Positions 8,650 to 15,720 of a DNA stretch of 41,262 nucleotides are shown one piece after another. Source of the stretch: Pseudomonadota bacterium (GTDB taxonomy: Bacteria > Pseudomonadota > Alphaproteobacteria > Acetobacterales > Acetobacteraceae); NCBI GenBank assembly GCA_021841985.1, contig JAKCCP010000407.1:1-41262 (forward strand). Reading direction: 5' to 3'. The stretch's first letter is position 1, and every line of letters starts with the position of its first letter. The notes beneath the pieces are model-generated. The model was not told where the DNA came from. It was given only the letters and a program-made list of their open reading frames with translations, and did no database searches. Position numbers and translations under genes: made by a program.

Positions 8650-10083
8650 ATGAGCACCCATCCCCGACTCCGCCGGCACCGGCGCACCAAGATCATCGCG
8701 ACGATCGGTCCCGCGAGTTCGACGCCGGAGATTCTGGCCCGCCTGTTCCATGCCGGGGCGGATGTGTTCCGGCTCAATTTCTCGCATGGCACGCATGAGG
8801 ACCACGCCGCGCGCATCGCCTTCATCCGCGCGCTGGAAGAAGAAACCGGCCGCCCCATCGGTATTCTCGCCGATGTCCAGGGGCCGAAACTCCGCGTCGG
8901 GCGGTTCGCGGCCGGGCGCGCCCATCTCCAGACCGGCCAGAGCTTCCGCCTCGATCTCAACCCGACGCCGGGCAACGCCCAGCGCGTCGAACTGCCGCAT
9001 CCCGAAATCATCGCCGCCGCCGAGATCGGTGCCACGCTCCTGCTCGATGACGGCAAGCTTCGCCTCCGCGTCGTCCATAAGCGGCCCGATCACCTGGTGA
9101 CCGAGGTGGTGGTGGGCGGGCCGCTCTCCGACCGCAAGGGCGTCAATGTCCCCGATGTCGTGCTGCCGATCCCGGCGCTGACCGCGAAGGACCGCGAAGA
9201 CCTCGCCTTCGCCCTCGCCCAGGGCGTCGATTTCATCGGGCTTTCCTTCGTCCAGCGCGCCGCGGATGTCGCCGAGGCCCGCGAGATCGTGGGCGAGCGG
9301 GCGTGGATCATGACCAAGCTCGAAAAACCCCAGGCGCTCGATAATCTCGATGCCATTCTGGCGCTTTCCGACGCGGTGATGGTGGCGCGCGGCGATCTCG
9401 GCGTCGAACTGCCCCCCGAGGAGGTGCCGCTGGCGCAAAAACGCATCGTGCGGGCCGCCCGCGTGCTGGGACGGCCCGTCGTGGTGGCGACGCAGATGCT
9501 GGAAAGCATGATCAGCGCCCCGGCGCCGACCCGGGCCGAGGCCTCGGACGTTGCGACCGCGGTTTTCGACGGCGCGGACGCGGTGATGCTCTCGGCCGAG
9601 ACCGCCGCCGGGCAATATCCCTTCGAGGCGGTGAATATCATGGATCGCATCATCGCCCGGGTCGAACGCGATCCCGGCTGGCGCGCCTTCATCGACACGT
9701 CCCGCCCCGCCCCCGAGCACTCCTCGGCCGACGCCATCGCCGCCGCCGCCCGCCAGGTGGCGCATACCATCGACGCCCAGGCGATCGCCGCCTTCACCTC
9801 CTCGGGCAGCACCGCTCTCCGCATCGCGCGCGAGCGGCCGGATTGCCCGGTGATGGCGTTCACCCCCGACCCGTCAACGGCGCGCCGCCTCGCGCTCGCC
9901 TGGGGCGTGCACGCGCTGGTCTCGCCGCTCACCCACAGCATGAGCGAGACCGTGACCCGCGCCACGCGGCTCGCGTCGCAGGAGGGGCTGGCGGCGTCCG
10001 GCGAGGAGATCGTGGTGGTGGCCGGGGTGCCGTTCGGCCAGAAAGGCACGACCAACGCCCTGCGTGTCGCCACCGTGAAGTAA
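8650..10083 (+). CDS. pyk: Pyruvate kinase
   Basis: A glycolytic enzyme of 477 residues converting phosphoenolpyruvate and ADP to pyruvate and ATP. Visible family blocks in order: RRTKIIATIGPASS; DVFRLNFSHG, with the phosphate- and K+-binding Arg and Ser; DVQGPKLRVG; LDDGKLRL; the catalytic lysine motif as MTKLEKPQALDNLDAIL (most enzymes have KIE); MVARGDLGVELP for metal binding; and the long ATQMLESMI, PTRAEASDVA, MLSAETAAGQYP run. The C-terminal allosteric domain is present. The ATG directly follows a triple 18-bp repeat with no good Shine-Dalgarno site, although it is the natural start by alignment. The gene follows glycerate 2-kinase on the same strand, as in ttuD-ttuE pairs, so it may serve glycerate breakdown as well as glycolysis. 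Confidence 0.96.
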   Translation: MSTHPRLRRHRRTKIIATIGPASSTPEILARLFHAGADVFRLNFSHGTHEDHAARIAFIRALEEETGRPIGILADVQGPKLRVGRFAAGRAHLQTGQSFRLDLNPTPGNAQRVELPHPEIIAAAEIGATLLLDDGKLRLRVVHKRPDHLVTEVVVGGPLSDRKGVNVPDVVLPIPALTAKDREDLAFALAQGVDFIGLSFVQRAADVAEAREIVGERAWIMTKLEKPQALDNLDAILALSDAVMVARGDLGVELPPEEVPLAQKRIVRAARVLGRPVVVATQMLESMISAPAPTRAEASDVATAVFDGADAVMLSAETAAGQYPFEAVNIMDRIIARVERDPGWRAFIDTSRPAPEHSSADAIAAAARQVAHTIDAQAIAAFTSSGSTALRIARERPDCPVMAFTPDPSTARRLALAWGVHALVSPLTHSMSETVTRATRLASQEGLAASGEEIVVVAGVPFGQKGTTNALRVATVK

Positions 10084-10127
10084 TCAGCGGGGAAATGATC
10101 GGCGGGGAAATAACCGGCGGGGGGCAC
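10083..10127 (+). repeat. Three-copy 15-bp degenerate tandem repeat after pyk
   Basis: Units ATCAGCGGGGAAATG (10083-10097), ATCGGCGGGGAAATA (10098-10112) and ACCGGCGGGGGGCAC (10113-10127) follow each other without gaps. The last base of the pyk stop codon forms the first base of the array. It occupies the first third of the 137-bp pyk-tatA gap. The rest of that gap is GC-rich and shows no confident promoter or hairpin. Confidence 0.75.
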
Positions 10128-10220
10128 GCCGGAGGGCGGCGCGGCGAAAGGTGCTTGCAACCCGGCCGCGCCCGGTCCATGTCCTAGGGAACGTGGCATG
10201 GATTGCGGAGCATAGCGGCA

Positions 10221-10472
10221 ATGGGCAGCCTGAGCATCTGGCATTGGCTTGTCGTCCTGATGGTGGTGTTGCTGCTGTTCGGCAGCGGCAAGGTGAGCAA
10301 CCTGATGGGTGACTTCGCCAAGGGCATCAAATCCTTCAAGAAAAACATGGCGGAAGACACCGACGCCTCGATGGAGGCCTCGGCGGAACGGCCGACCGGC
10401 ACCATCGCCGGGCCGAACCCGGCCGCGGGGAACGCCAAGCAGGAACAGAGTACCGCCAGCCACCACAGCTAA
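10221..10472 (+). CDS. tatA: Sec-independent twin-arginine translocase subunit TatA
   Basis: A small membrane protein of 83 residues that forms the pore-like component for export of folded twin-arginine proteins. It has the TatA plan: a short N-terminal transmembrane helix ([20 protein letters not shown]), the FGSGK hinge, an amphipathic helix ([19 protein letters not shown]), then a polar, disordered tail. The ATG at 10221 places the helix at the very N-terminus, as the family requires; an earlier in-frame ATG would add six residues. No tatB or tatC is beside it, whereas the three genes are usually clustered. It lies 9 bp before a ThDP-enzyme gene. Confidence 0.93.
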   Translation: MGSLSIWHWLVVLMVVLLLFGSGKVSNLMGDFAKGIKSFKKNMAEDTDASMEASAERPTGTIAGPNPAAGNAKQEQSTASHHS

Positions 10473-10481
10473 GCGGCCGCC

Positions 10482-12137
10482 ATGGTGGCCGCCCTCCCCC
10501 GGCTCACCACCGCCGAAGCGGTGGTGGAGAGCTTGCTGCGCCACGGCATCGACAAATTCTATGCCCTGCCGGGGGTGCATAACGACAAGCTGTTCGACGC
10601 GCTGCACCAGGCCGGCGACCGCTTGCGCGTCATCCATCCGCGCCATGAGCAGGCGGCGGCCTACATGGCGCTCGGCGCGGCACTCGCGACCGGCCGGCCG
10701 CAGGTCTGCGCCATGGTGCCGGGGCCGGGTGTGCTCAATGCCGCAAGCGCGCTGCTCAACGCCTATGGGCTCGGCGCGCCGGTGCTGGCGCTGGCCGGGC
10801 AGATCCCCCAGCACGCCATCGATCGCGGCTATGGCCACCTCCACGAACTGCCCGACCAGCTCGGCCTCTTGCGCCATTTCACCAAATACGCCGCGCGCAT
10901 CACCCATCCCGCCGCCGCGTCCGGCCTGATCCGCGCGGCCTTGTTACAGGCGCGGAGCGGGCGGGCGCGCCCGGTGGCACTGGAATGCGCGATCGACGTC
11001 TGGGGACGGGCGGCGCCGGTGGCACTCGAAGATCCCGCGCCCCTCACCCCGCTCGCCCCCGATCCCGCCACGATCGAGGCGGCCGCCGCCCTGCTCGCGC
11101 GCGCCGAGCGGCCGCTGATCGTGGCCGGCGGCGGCGTGCTTGACGCCGCCGGCGAACTCCGCGCCTTGGCCTCGGCGCTCGGCGCCCCGGTGATGACCTA
11201 TCGCCGGGCCCGCGGCGTGCTGCCCTCCGATCACCCGCTCGCCATCTCGCGCCCGGTCGGCCATCGCCTGTGGCGTGACGCCGACGTGGTGCTCGCGGTT
11301 GGCACCCGCGCCTACGAGCCACTCGCCCATTGGGGCACGGATAGCGCCATGAAGCTGATCCGCCTCGATATCGATGCCGAGGAGATCGAGCGCTTCCGCC
11401 GCCCCGACTGCGCCATCCTCGCCGACGCGGCCCTCGGCCTCGCGGCACTCCGCGCCGCCCTTCCCGGCCCCGCACGGGCGCCCCGCGCCGAGATCGCGCG
11501 GGCAGAGGCGTGGTGCGCGGGCGAACTCGCCCGGCTCGCGCCGCAGATGGGGTTTCTCGGCGCCATCCGCGCTGCCCTGCCGGAAGATGGCATCCTTGTC
11601 GAGGATGTGACGCAGATGGCCTTTGTCGGCCGCCTCGCCTTCCCGGTCGCCGCCCCCCGGCTCTACCTCTCGCCGGGCTATCAGGACAATCTCGGCTGGG
11701 GCTATGGCGCGGCGCTCGGCGCCAAGGCGGCGCTGCCCGGGCGCGCCGTCGTCGCGATCACGGGTGATGGCGGGTTTCTCTATCAATCGGGCGAACTGGC
11801 CACCGCCATGCGGCATCATCTCGCGGTGGTGGTGGTGGTGTTTGATGATGGCGCCTTCGGCAATGTCCGACGCATCCAGGCCGAGCAGTATGGCAACCGG
11901 CTGATCGCCTGCGACCTCGCCAATCCCGATTTCGTGCGTCTCGCCGAGGCGCATGGCATGGCGGCGTGGCGGGCGGATACGCCGGCTGAGCTGGAGGCGG
12001 CGCTGCGCGCGGCGATCGCGCGCGGCGCGCCCGGGCTGATCCATGTCAAGCTCGGCGAGGTGCCGAGCCCCTGGCCGCTCCTGCTGCTACCCCGCGTGCG
12101 AGGCCTCGAGGCGCCATCGCGCCCGGCGCTGCCGTGA
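10482..12137 (+). CDS. Thiamine-diphosphate-dependent enzyme, acetolactate synthase-like (substrate unknown)
   Basis: A protein of 551 residues with the three-domain plan of the acetolactate synthase/benzoylformate decarboxylase family. The N-terminal PYR domain includes FYALPGVHNDKLFDAL and the catalytic glutamate in RHEQAAAYMA (about residue 56). A central Rossmann-like domain follows (RPLIVAGGGVLDAAGELRAL). The C-terminal PP domain has GDGGFLYQSGELATAM near residue 428 for magnesium and ThDP diphosphate, ending in VVVVFDDGAFGN; the usual second asparagine pair reads DD. Such proteins include decarboxylases, carboligases and oxalyl-CoA-type enzymes, and I cannot assign a substrate. There is no IlvN regulatory subunit nearby, so it is unlikely to be the biosynthetic acetolactate synthase. 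It follows tatA by 9 bp and may be cotranscribed with it. Confidence 0.88.
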   Translation: MVAALPRLTTAEAVVESLLRHGIDKFYALPGVHNDKLFDALHQAGDRLRVIHPRHEQAAAYMALGAALATGRPQVCAMVPGPGVLNAASALLNAYGLGAPVLALAGQIPQHAIDRGYGHLHELPDQLGLLRHFTKYAARITHPAAASGLIRAALLQARSGRARPVALECAIDVWGRAAPVALEDPAPLTPLAPDPATIEAAAALLARAERPLIVAGGGVLDAAGELRALASALGAPVMTYRRARGVLPSDHPLAISRPVGHRLWRDADVVLAVGTRAYEPLAHWGTDSAMKLIRLDIDAEEIERFRRPDCAILADAALGLAALRAALPGPARAPRAEIARAEAWCAGELARLAPQMGFLGAIRAALPEDGILVEDVTQMAFVGRLAFPVAAPRLYLSPGYQDNLGWGYGAALGAKAALPGRAVVAITGDGGFLYQSGELATAMRHHLAVVVVVFDDGAFGNVRRIQAEQYGNRLIACDLANPDFVRLAEAHGMAAWRADTPAELEAALRAAIARGAPGLIHVKLGEVPSPWPLLLLPRVRGLEAPSRPALP

Positions 12138-12158
12138 AGCCGGGAATGGGGGGTAAAA

Positions 12159-12233
12159 TGGTGGGCGGTACTGGGATTGAACCAGTGGCCTCCCGCGTGT
12201 CAAGCGGACGCTCTCCCGCTGAGCTAACCGCCC
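12159..12233 (-). tRNA. tRNA-Val (anticodon GAC)
   Basis: Read on the minus strand the sequence folds as a complete cloverleaf of 75 nt with the CCA end encoded. The acceptor GGGCGGT pairs with ACCGCCC. The D-arm is GCTC-AGCGGGA-GAGC. The anticodon arm is TCCGC-TTGACAC-GCGGG, with GAC at the anticodon position. The T-arm is ACTGG-TTCAATC-CCAGT. The discriminator base is A. The gene lies 21 bp beyond the ThDP-enzyme stop and is transcribed toward it. Confidence 0.96.
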
Positions 12234-12238
12234 ACCGC

Positions 12239-12252
12239 CCGAAGCGCTTCGG
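12239..12252. repeat. 14-bp perfect palindrome just upstream of tRNA-Val
   Basis: CCGAAGCGCTTCGG is a perfect dyad lying five bases before the 5' end of the tRNA and downstream of its probable promoter. In the primary transcript it would form a short GC stem in the leader, which might mark where the 5' leader is cut. It could also be chance in GC-rich DNA. Confidence 0.45.
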
Positions 12253-12259
12253 TGCGCCG

Positions 12260-12288
12260 CTTCTAGCCAAGCTTCGCCCGCCCCGCAA
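12260..12288 (-). promoter_or_regulatory. Probable sigma-70 promoter of tRNA-Val
   Basis: On the minus strand TTGCGG and TAGAAG are separated by exactly 17 bp and lie about 30-50 bp before the tRNA. Matches to the -35/-10 consensus are partial (3 of 6 and 4 of 6) but the spacing is ideal and the position fits. This sits in the 76-bp gap after the histidine kinase gene. Confidence 0.45.
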
Positions 12289-12309
12289 CCCTGGCCGGAG
12301 CGTTTCCCA

Positions 12310-13554
12310 TCAGCTCTCGGGGCCGGGCGGGGTCGGCAGCCACACCGTGAACCGGCTGAACTTTCCCTCCTCGCTCGCGATGGTCAGTGCCCCGCGATGG
12401 CGGTTGAGCACGTGCTTGACGATGGCGAGCCCGAGCCCGGTGCCGCCGGCGGCGCGCGAGCGGCCGCGATCGACGCGATAGAAGCGCTCGGTCAGGCGCG
12501 GCAGATCGGCGCGTGGAATGCCCAAACCGTCATCCTCGAAGATGAGCGCCACACCCGCCCGCCCGGCGCGGCTTTCGGCGCGCGCGGTGACGCTGACCAG
12601 GCCGCCCTCACGGCCATATTTCACGGCGTTGTCGAGGAGGTTCTGGATCACCTGGGCGAGCTGATCGGCATCGCCCGGCAAGCGCCGCGGCAGGGCGGCG
12701 AGGTCGAGCGTGAGACGCATGTGGCGCGCCTCTAGGCGCAATTCGAAGGACTCGGCGATGCCGCGCACCAGCAGGGCGAGATCGACCGCGCCCTCGGGCG
12801 GCTGATGCTCGACCACCTCGATGCGCGAGAGGCTGAGCAGATCGTCGATCAGCCGGTTCATGCGCTGCGCCTGCTCGGCCATGATCGCGAGAAAGCGCCG
12901 CTGCGCCTCGGCGTCATCGGCGGCGGGGCCTTGCAGCGTCTCGATGAAACCGATCAGGCTGGCCAGCGGGGTGCGCAATTCGTGGCTGGCGTTGGCCACG
13001 AAATCGGCGCGCATGCGCTCCACCGCCTGCTCGCGCGAGCGATCGCCGAGTACCACGATCACGATGCCGCCATCAGGCAGTTCCTGTAGAAGATGCACGA
13101 CGCGGGCGCGGATATTGCGCTCGATCGGCACGGGAAGGGAGAAGGTCGCGGTCTCGGTGGTGCGCCCGGCATAGGCCCGCTCGATCGCCGCGCGCAGCAC
13201 GGGATGGCGCAGCACGGCGGCGATATCCTCGCCAAAGGCGGCGCGCGCGGCGTCATTCGCCTGGCGCACCGTGCGGGCGGCATCGAGCACGATCAGCGGA
13301 TCGGGCAGGCGCTCGATGATGATCGCGCCGGCCTGCACCAGCCGCGCCAGCGCCGCCGCCTGTTCGCTACCGACGCGGCGCAGCCGCCGGGCTTGCTCGA
13401 GCAATCGCCCCGGCCACGGCCAAAGCCCCGGCGGCCAAAGTCCCGGCGCGAGGCCGAGCGCGGCGGCGATCCGGCGCAGCACCACCGCCATGGCGACGGC
13501 GCCCAAAACCATCACGCCGAGCAGCGGGGCGACCAGCCAGGGAAGCGGCATCAT
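12310..13554 (-). CDS. PhoR-like sensor histidine kinase
   Basis: A membrane sensor kinase of 414 residues. It starts MMPLPWLVAPLLGVMVLGAV, a single N-terminal membrane helix. A PAS-like segment follows (IIERLPDPLIVLDAARTVRQ, AARAAFGED), then HisKA with the phosphorylated histidine in NASHELRTPLASLIGFIE (about residue 190). The HATPase domain has NLLDNAVKYG, EDDGLGIP and GTGLGLAIVKHVLNRHRG. This order is that of PhoR, the phosphate-starvation kinase, but no phoB, pst or phoU gene is adjacent, so the signal is not established. The start is at the second of two near-identical ATGATGCCGCT copies; the first is out of frame and soon meets a stop. An in-frame 15-bp duplication encodes PGLWP twice near residues 37-46. 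The gene follows the lppC-type gene by 25 bp. Confidence 0.9.
   Translation of the reverse strand: MMPLPWLVAPLLGVMVLGAVAMAVVLRRIAAALGLAPGLWPPGLWPWPGRLLEQARRLRRVGSEQAAALARLVQAGAIIIERLPDPLIVLDAARTVRQANDAARAAFGEDIAAVLRHPVLRAAIERAYAGRTTETATFSLPVPIERNIRARVVHLLQELPDGGIVIVVLGDRSREQAVERMRADFVANASHELRTPLASLIGFIETLQGPAADDAEAQRRFLAIMAEQAQRMNRLIDDLLSLSRIEVVEHQPPEGAVDLALLVRGIAESFELRLEARHMRLTLDLAALPRRLPGDADQLAQVIQNLLDNAVKYGREGGLVSVTARAESRAGRAGVALIFEDDGLGIPRADLPRLTERFYRVDRGRSRAAGGTGLGLAIVKHVLNRHRGALTIASEEGKFSRFTVWLPTPPGPES
13418..13447. repeat. In-frame 15-bp direct repeat inside the kinase gene
   Basis: GGCCAAAGCCCCGGC (13418-13432) and GGCCAAAGTCCCGGC (13433-13447) are adjacent and differ at one base. 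In the protein they give two tandem PGLWP-type pentapeptides just after the membrane helix. It resembles the arrays in the gaps between genes, but the 15-bp period keeps the frame. Confidence 0.8.
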
Positions 13555-13571
13555 CGGAGCGGCATCATCGC
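13544..13571. repeat. 14-bp duplication covering the kinase start codon
   Basis: AGCGGCATCATCGG (13544-13557) is followed by AGCGGCATCATCGC (13558-13571). On the minus strand each copy carries ATGATGCCGCT, the start of the kinase. Because 14 is not a multiple of three, the upstream copy is out of frame and runs into a TGA within six codons. Confidence 0.85.
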
Positions 13572-13579
13572 CGCCGAGG

Positions 13580-14806
13580 TCAGCTCCCGGCCTCGCCGAC
13601 GCGCAGCGGCGCCGGCGAGACGATCGCGCCATTGGTTCGGAACACCGCGAGGCCGCGACGCACCGAGCCATCGGGAGCCAATACCAGCAACCCGTCGGCG
13701 CCGAGGAATCCTTCTCGCCGGGTGAGCGCGCGGCCGTGAAAACCGCCCTCCCCCGCGACCACCCGGGCCAGCGACGCGGCGTCGTAGGCGAGATCGGCGA
13801 GCGACGGGGGGGGAACGCCGTATTTCGCCTGGTAGGCGGCGACGAAGGCGGCGCGCGCCGCCGGATCGGGCGCGGCATACCACGCCCCCCGCAGCGTCGC
13901 CCCGGCGCGCGCCCTGGGCGAGGCCCACAAGGCCGGGCCGAGCAGGCGCACCTGCGGCGGATCGACGTCGTAATAGGCCAGCAGCGAGGTGATCTCGGCG
14001 AGCTGCTCCCCGGTATCGGCGAGCAGCAGGGCGTCAAAGGGCGGCGGCGGAATGGGCTGGCGGGCCAATTCAGCCGCGGTCTTGCGATCACCCTTGTCAC
14101 GCGCCTCGCGGATTTGCTTGTCGATCGGGCCGCGCCGGTCGGCATAGTCCGAAACCTCGCGCACCAGCGCCGTCATCGCCGCCATGCCGGCGCCGTGGAA
14201 GCGGATGGTCGGTGCGGCGAGCCCGGCCTCGGCGGCGGATTTTTCCAAAGCCGCCGCCATCGCGTGGCCGAGCCCGTTATCCGGCAGCAGCGCCACGAAG
14301 CGGCTCCGCCCCTCGGCGCGCGCCGCCGCCACCAGCCGGCGCACCTGCTGTAGCGGGGAAAGCCCCAATGGCCAGAGGCCGGGCTGCGCCACGCTCGGGT
14401 CGGAGGTGAAGGCGAGCACCGGCACATCCGCGCTCCGCGCCGGCCCAGCCACCGCGCGGGTTTCCGCGATGGTCAACGGGCCAAGAATGATTTCTCCCCC
14501 CGCGCCGATCGCCTCCCGCGCCGCTTGCGCGGCATTGCCGCCGGCGCTGTCGGCGACGGTGAGGCTCGGCGCGCCGGGCACGGCAAGCGCCAGTTCGGCG
14601 GCCTGGCGCATCGCCTGGCCGAGCCCGGCATCGGGCCCCGAAAGCGGCACCAGAAGGGCAACCTTGTGCGCGGCGCCATTACTGGCCCCGCCCGCGCCAC
14701 CCGGCCCGAGCGGATGCGCCGGGCCCTGGATAAACCCCCCCCCTGTGCCGGCGCAGCCGGTCAATGCTAAAGCACCGAGAAGGAGCGCCCATGCCGCACG
14801 CCGCAT
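13580..14806 (-). CDS. LppC/LpoA-type lipoprotein, penicillin-binding protein activator
   Basis: A lipoprotein of 408 residues. The N-terminus MRRAAWALLLGALALTGCAG has a clear lipobox (LTGC). The rest is a type-1 periplasmic-binding fold: VALLVPLSGPDAGLGQAMRQ, then EIILGPLTIAETRAVAGPA, VPVLAFTSDPSVAQPGLWPL and FVALLPDNGLGHAMAAALE. This matches the C-terminal domain of LpoA/LppC, which stimulates PBP1A in Gammaproteobacteria; the large N-terminal TPR part of E. coli LpoA is absent, as expected outside that group. The ATG at 14806 has AAGGAAG as ribosome site and gives a proper signal peptide; the frame stays open upstream but without one. It is divergent from, and overlaps by 16 bp, rsmI. The same lpoA/rsmI arrangement occurs in E. 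coli (yraM/yraL). Confidence 0.88.
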   Translation of the reverse strand: MRRAAWALLLGALALTGCAGTGGGFIQGPAHPLGPGGAGGASNGAAHKVALLVPLSGPDAGLGQAMRQAAELALAVPGAPSLTVADSAGGNAAQAAREAIGAGGEIILGPLTIAETRAVAGPARSADVPVLAFTSDPSVAQPGLWPLGLSPLQQVRRLVAAARAEGRSRFVALLPDNGLGHAMAAALEKSAAEAGLAAPTIRFHGAGMAAMTALVREVSDYADRRGPIDKQIREARDKGDRKTAAELARQPIPPPPFDALLLADTGEQLAEITSLLAYYDVDPPQVRLLGPALWASPRARAGATLRGAWYAAPDPAARAAFVAAYQAKYGVPPPSLADLAYDAASLARVVAGEGGFHGRALTRREGFLGADGLLVLAPDGSVRRGLAVFRTNGAIVSPAPLRVGEAGS

Positions 14807-15720
14807 ACGATGATCTTCCTTCCCCGCCTGAGCCCGCCGGCTCGCCGCCTCCGGGGGGATTTGTGCTCGTTTCGACGCCACTCGGCAACCTCGGCGATAT
14901 CTCGGCGCGCGCGCTGGCCGCGCTCCGTGCCGCCGATCTCATCCTCTGCGAGGACACGCGCACCACCGCCCAGCTTTGTCACGCCTTCGGCATCCACCGG
15001 CCGCTCGCCGCCCTGCACGAGCACAACGAGACGGCGCGCGTTCCGGCGCTGTTGCAGATGCTGCGCGCGGGTCGGTGCCTCGTGCTGGTGAGCGATGCCG
15101 GCACGCCGCTGATTTCCGATCCCGGCTACGCGCTCGCCCGGGCGGTGATCGCCGCCGGCCTGCCGATCAGCGCGGTGCCGGGGGCGAATGCGGCGCTGCT
15201 CGCGCTGACGCTTTCTGGCCTGCCGCCGCATCCTTTTTTATTCCTGGGCTTCCCGCCGGCGCGGCACGCCGCCCGGCTGGCGCGTTTCGCCGAGCTGCGC
15301 CGCATCGAACAGGCCGGGCTGAAGGCCACGGTCATCTGGTTCGAGGCGCCGCACCGGCTGGCCGCGAGCCTTGCCGATCTCGCGGCGAGTTTCGGCGCGC
15401 GGGAAGCCGCGGTCGCGCGCGAGCTGACCAAGCGTTTCGAGGAAATCCGCCGCGCGCCGCTGCCGGAATTGGCCGCCTATTATGCTACCACCCCAGCGCG
15501 CGGCGAGATCACCCTCCTGATCGGCCCGGCCGCCGACACCCCGCCCGCCAGCGCGGCCGAGCTGGACACCGTTCTCGCCGCCGCCCTCGCCCACCAGAGC
15601 CTGCGCGCGGCGGTGGCGCAGGTGAGCGCGCTCACCGGCTGGCCGCGCGGCAAAGTCTATGCCCGCGCCCTGGAAATCAAAAAAGAACGTGCGTTCAACG
15701 AGATAGCCGCAACGCCATGA
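14791..15720 (+). CDS. rsmI: 16S rRNA (cytidine-1402-2'-O)-methyltransferase
   Basis: A cytoplasmic SAM-dependent enzyme of 309 residues that methylates the ribose of C1402 in 16S rRNA. The tetrapyrrole-methylase fold is clear: VLVSTPLGNLGDISARALAA, LCEDTRTTAQLCHAFGI, LHEHNETARVPALL, VSDAGTPLISDPGYALARA, PGANAALLALTLSGLP, FEAPHRLAASLADLA and VARELTKRFEEI. The ATG at 14791 is backed by GAAGGAG a few bases upstream; a GTG at 14863 is a shorter alternative. The start lies 16 bp inside the divergent lipoprotein gene. The stop overlaps the ATG of the following metallo-beta-lactamase-fold gene (ATGA), so the two are translationally coupled. Confidence 0.94.
   Translation: MPHAAYDDLPSPPEPAGSPPPGGFVLVSTPLGNLGDISARALAALRAADLILCEDTRTTAQLCHAFGIHRPLAALHEHNETARVPALLQMLRAGRCLVLVSDAGTPLISDPGYALARAVIAAGLPISAVPGANAALLALTLSGLPPHPFLFLGFPPARHAARLARFAELRRIEQAGLKATVIWFEAPHRLAASLADLAASFGAREAAVARELTKRFEEIRRAPLPELAAYYATTPARGEITLLIGPAADTPPASAAELDTVLAAALAHQSLRAAVAQVSALTGWPRGKVYARALEIKKERAFNEIAATP

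Noticed and set aside
7137..9056. A 639-codon open frame on the minus strand opposite glycerate kinase and pyk
   Set aside because: It spans two real genes and the gap with the 18-bp repeat (seen as an artificial CF-rich repeat in translation); no domain is recognisable.
12159..12310. tRNA-Val as an integration site for a mobile island
   Set aside because: No integrase, no direct repeat of the tRNA end and ordinary housekeeping genes on both sides.
12134..12481. Plus-strand frame starting MKPGMGGKMVGGTGIEP
   Set aside because: It is the antisense translation of tRNA-Val; the GGTGIEP...RSPAELT pattern is a common false protein made from tRNA genes.
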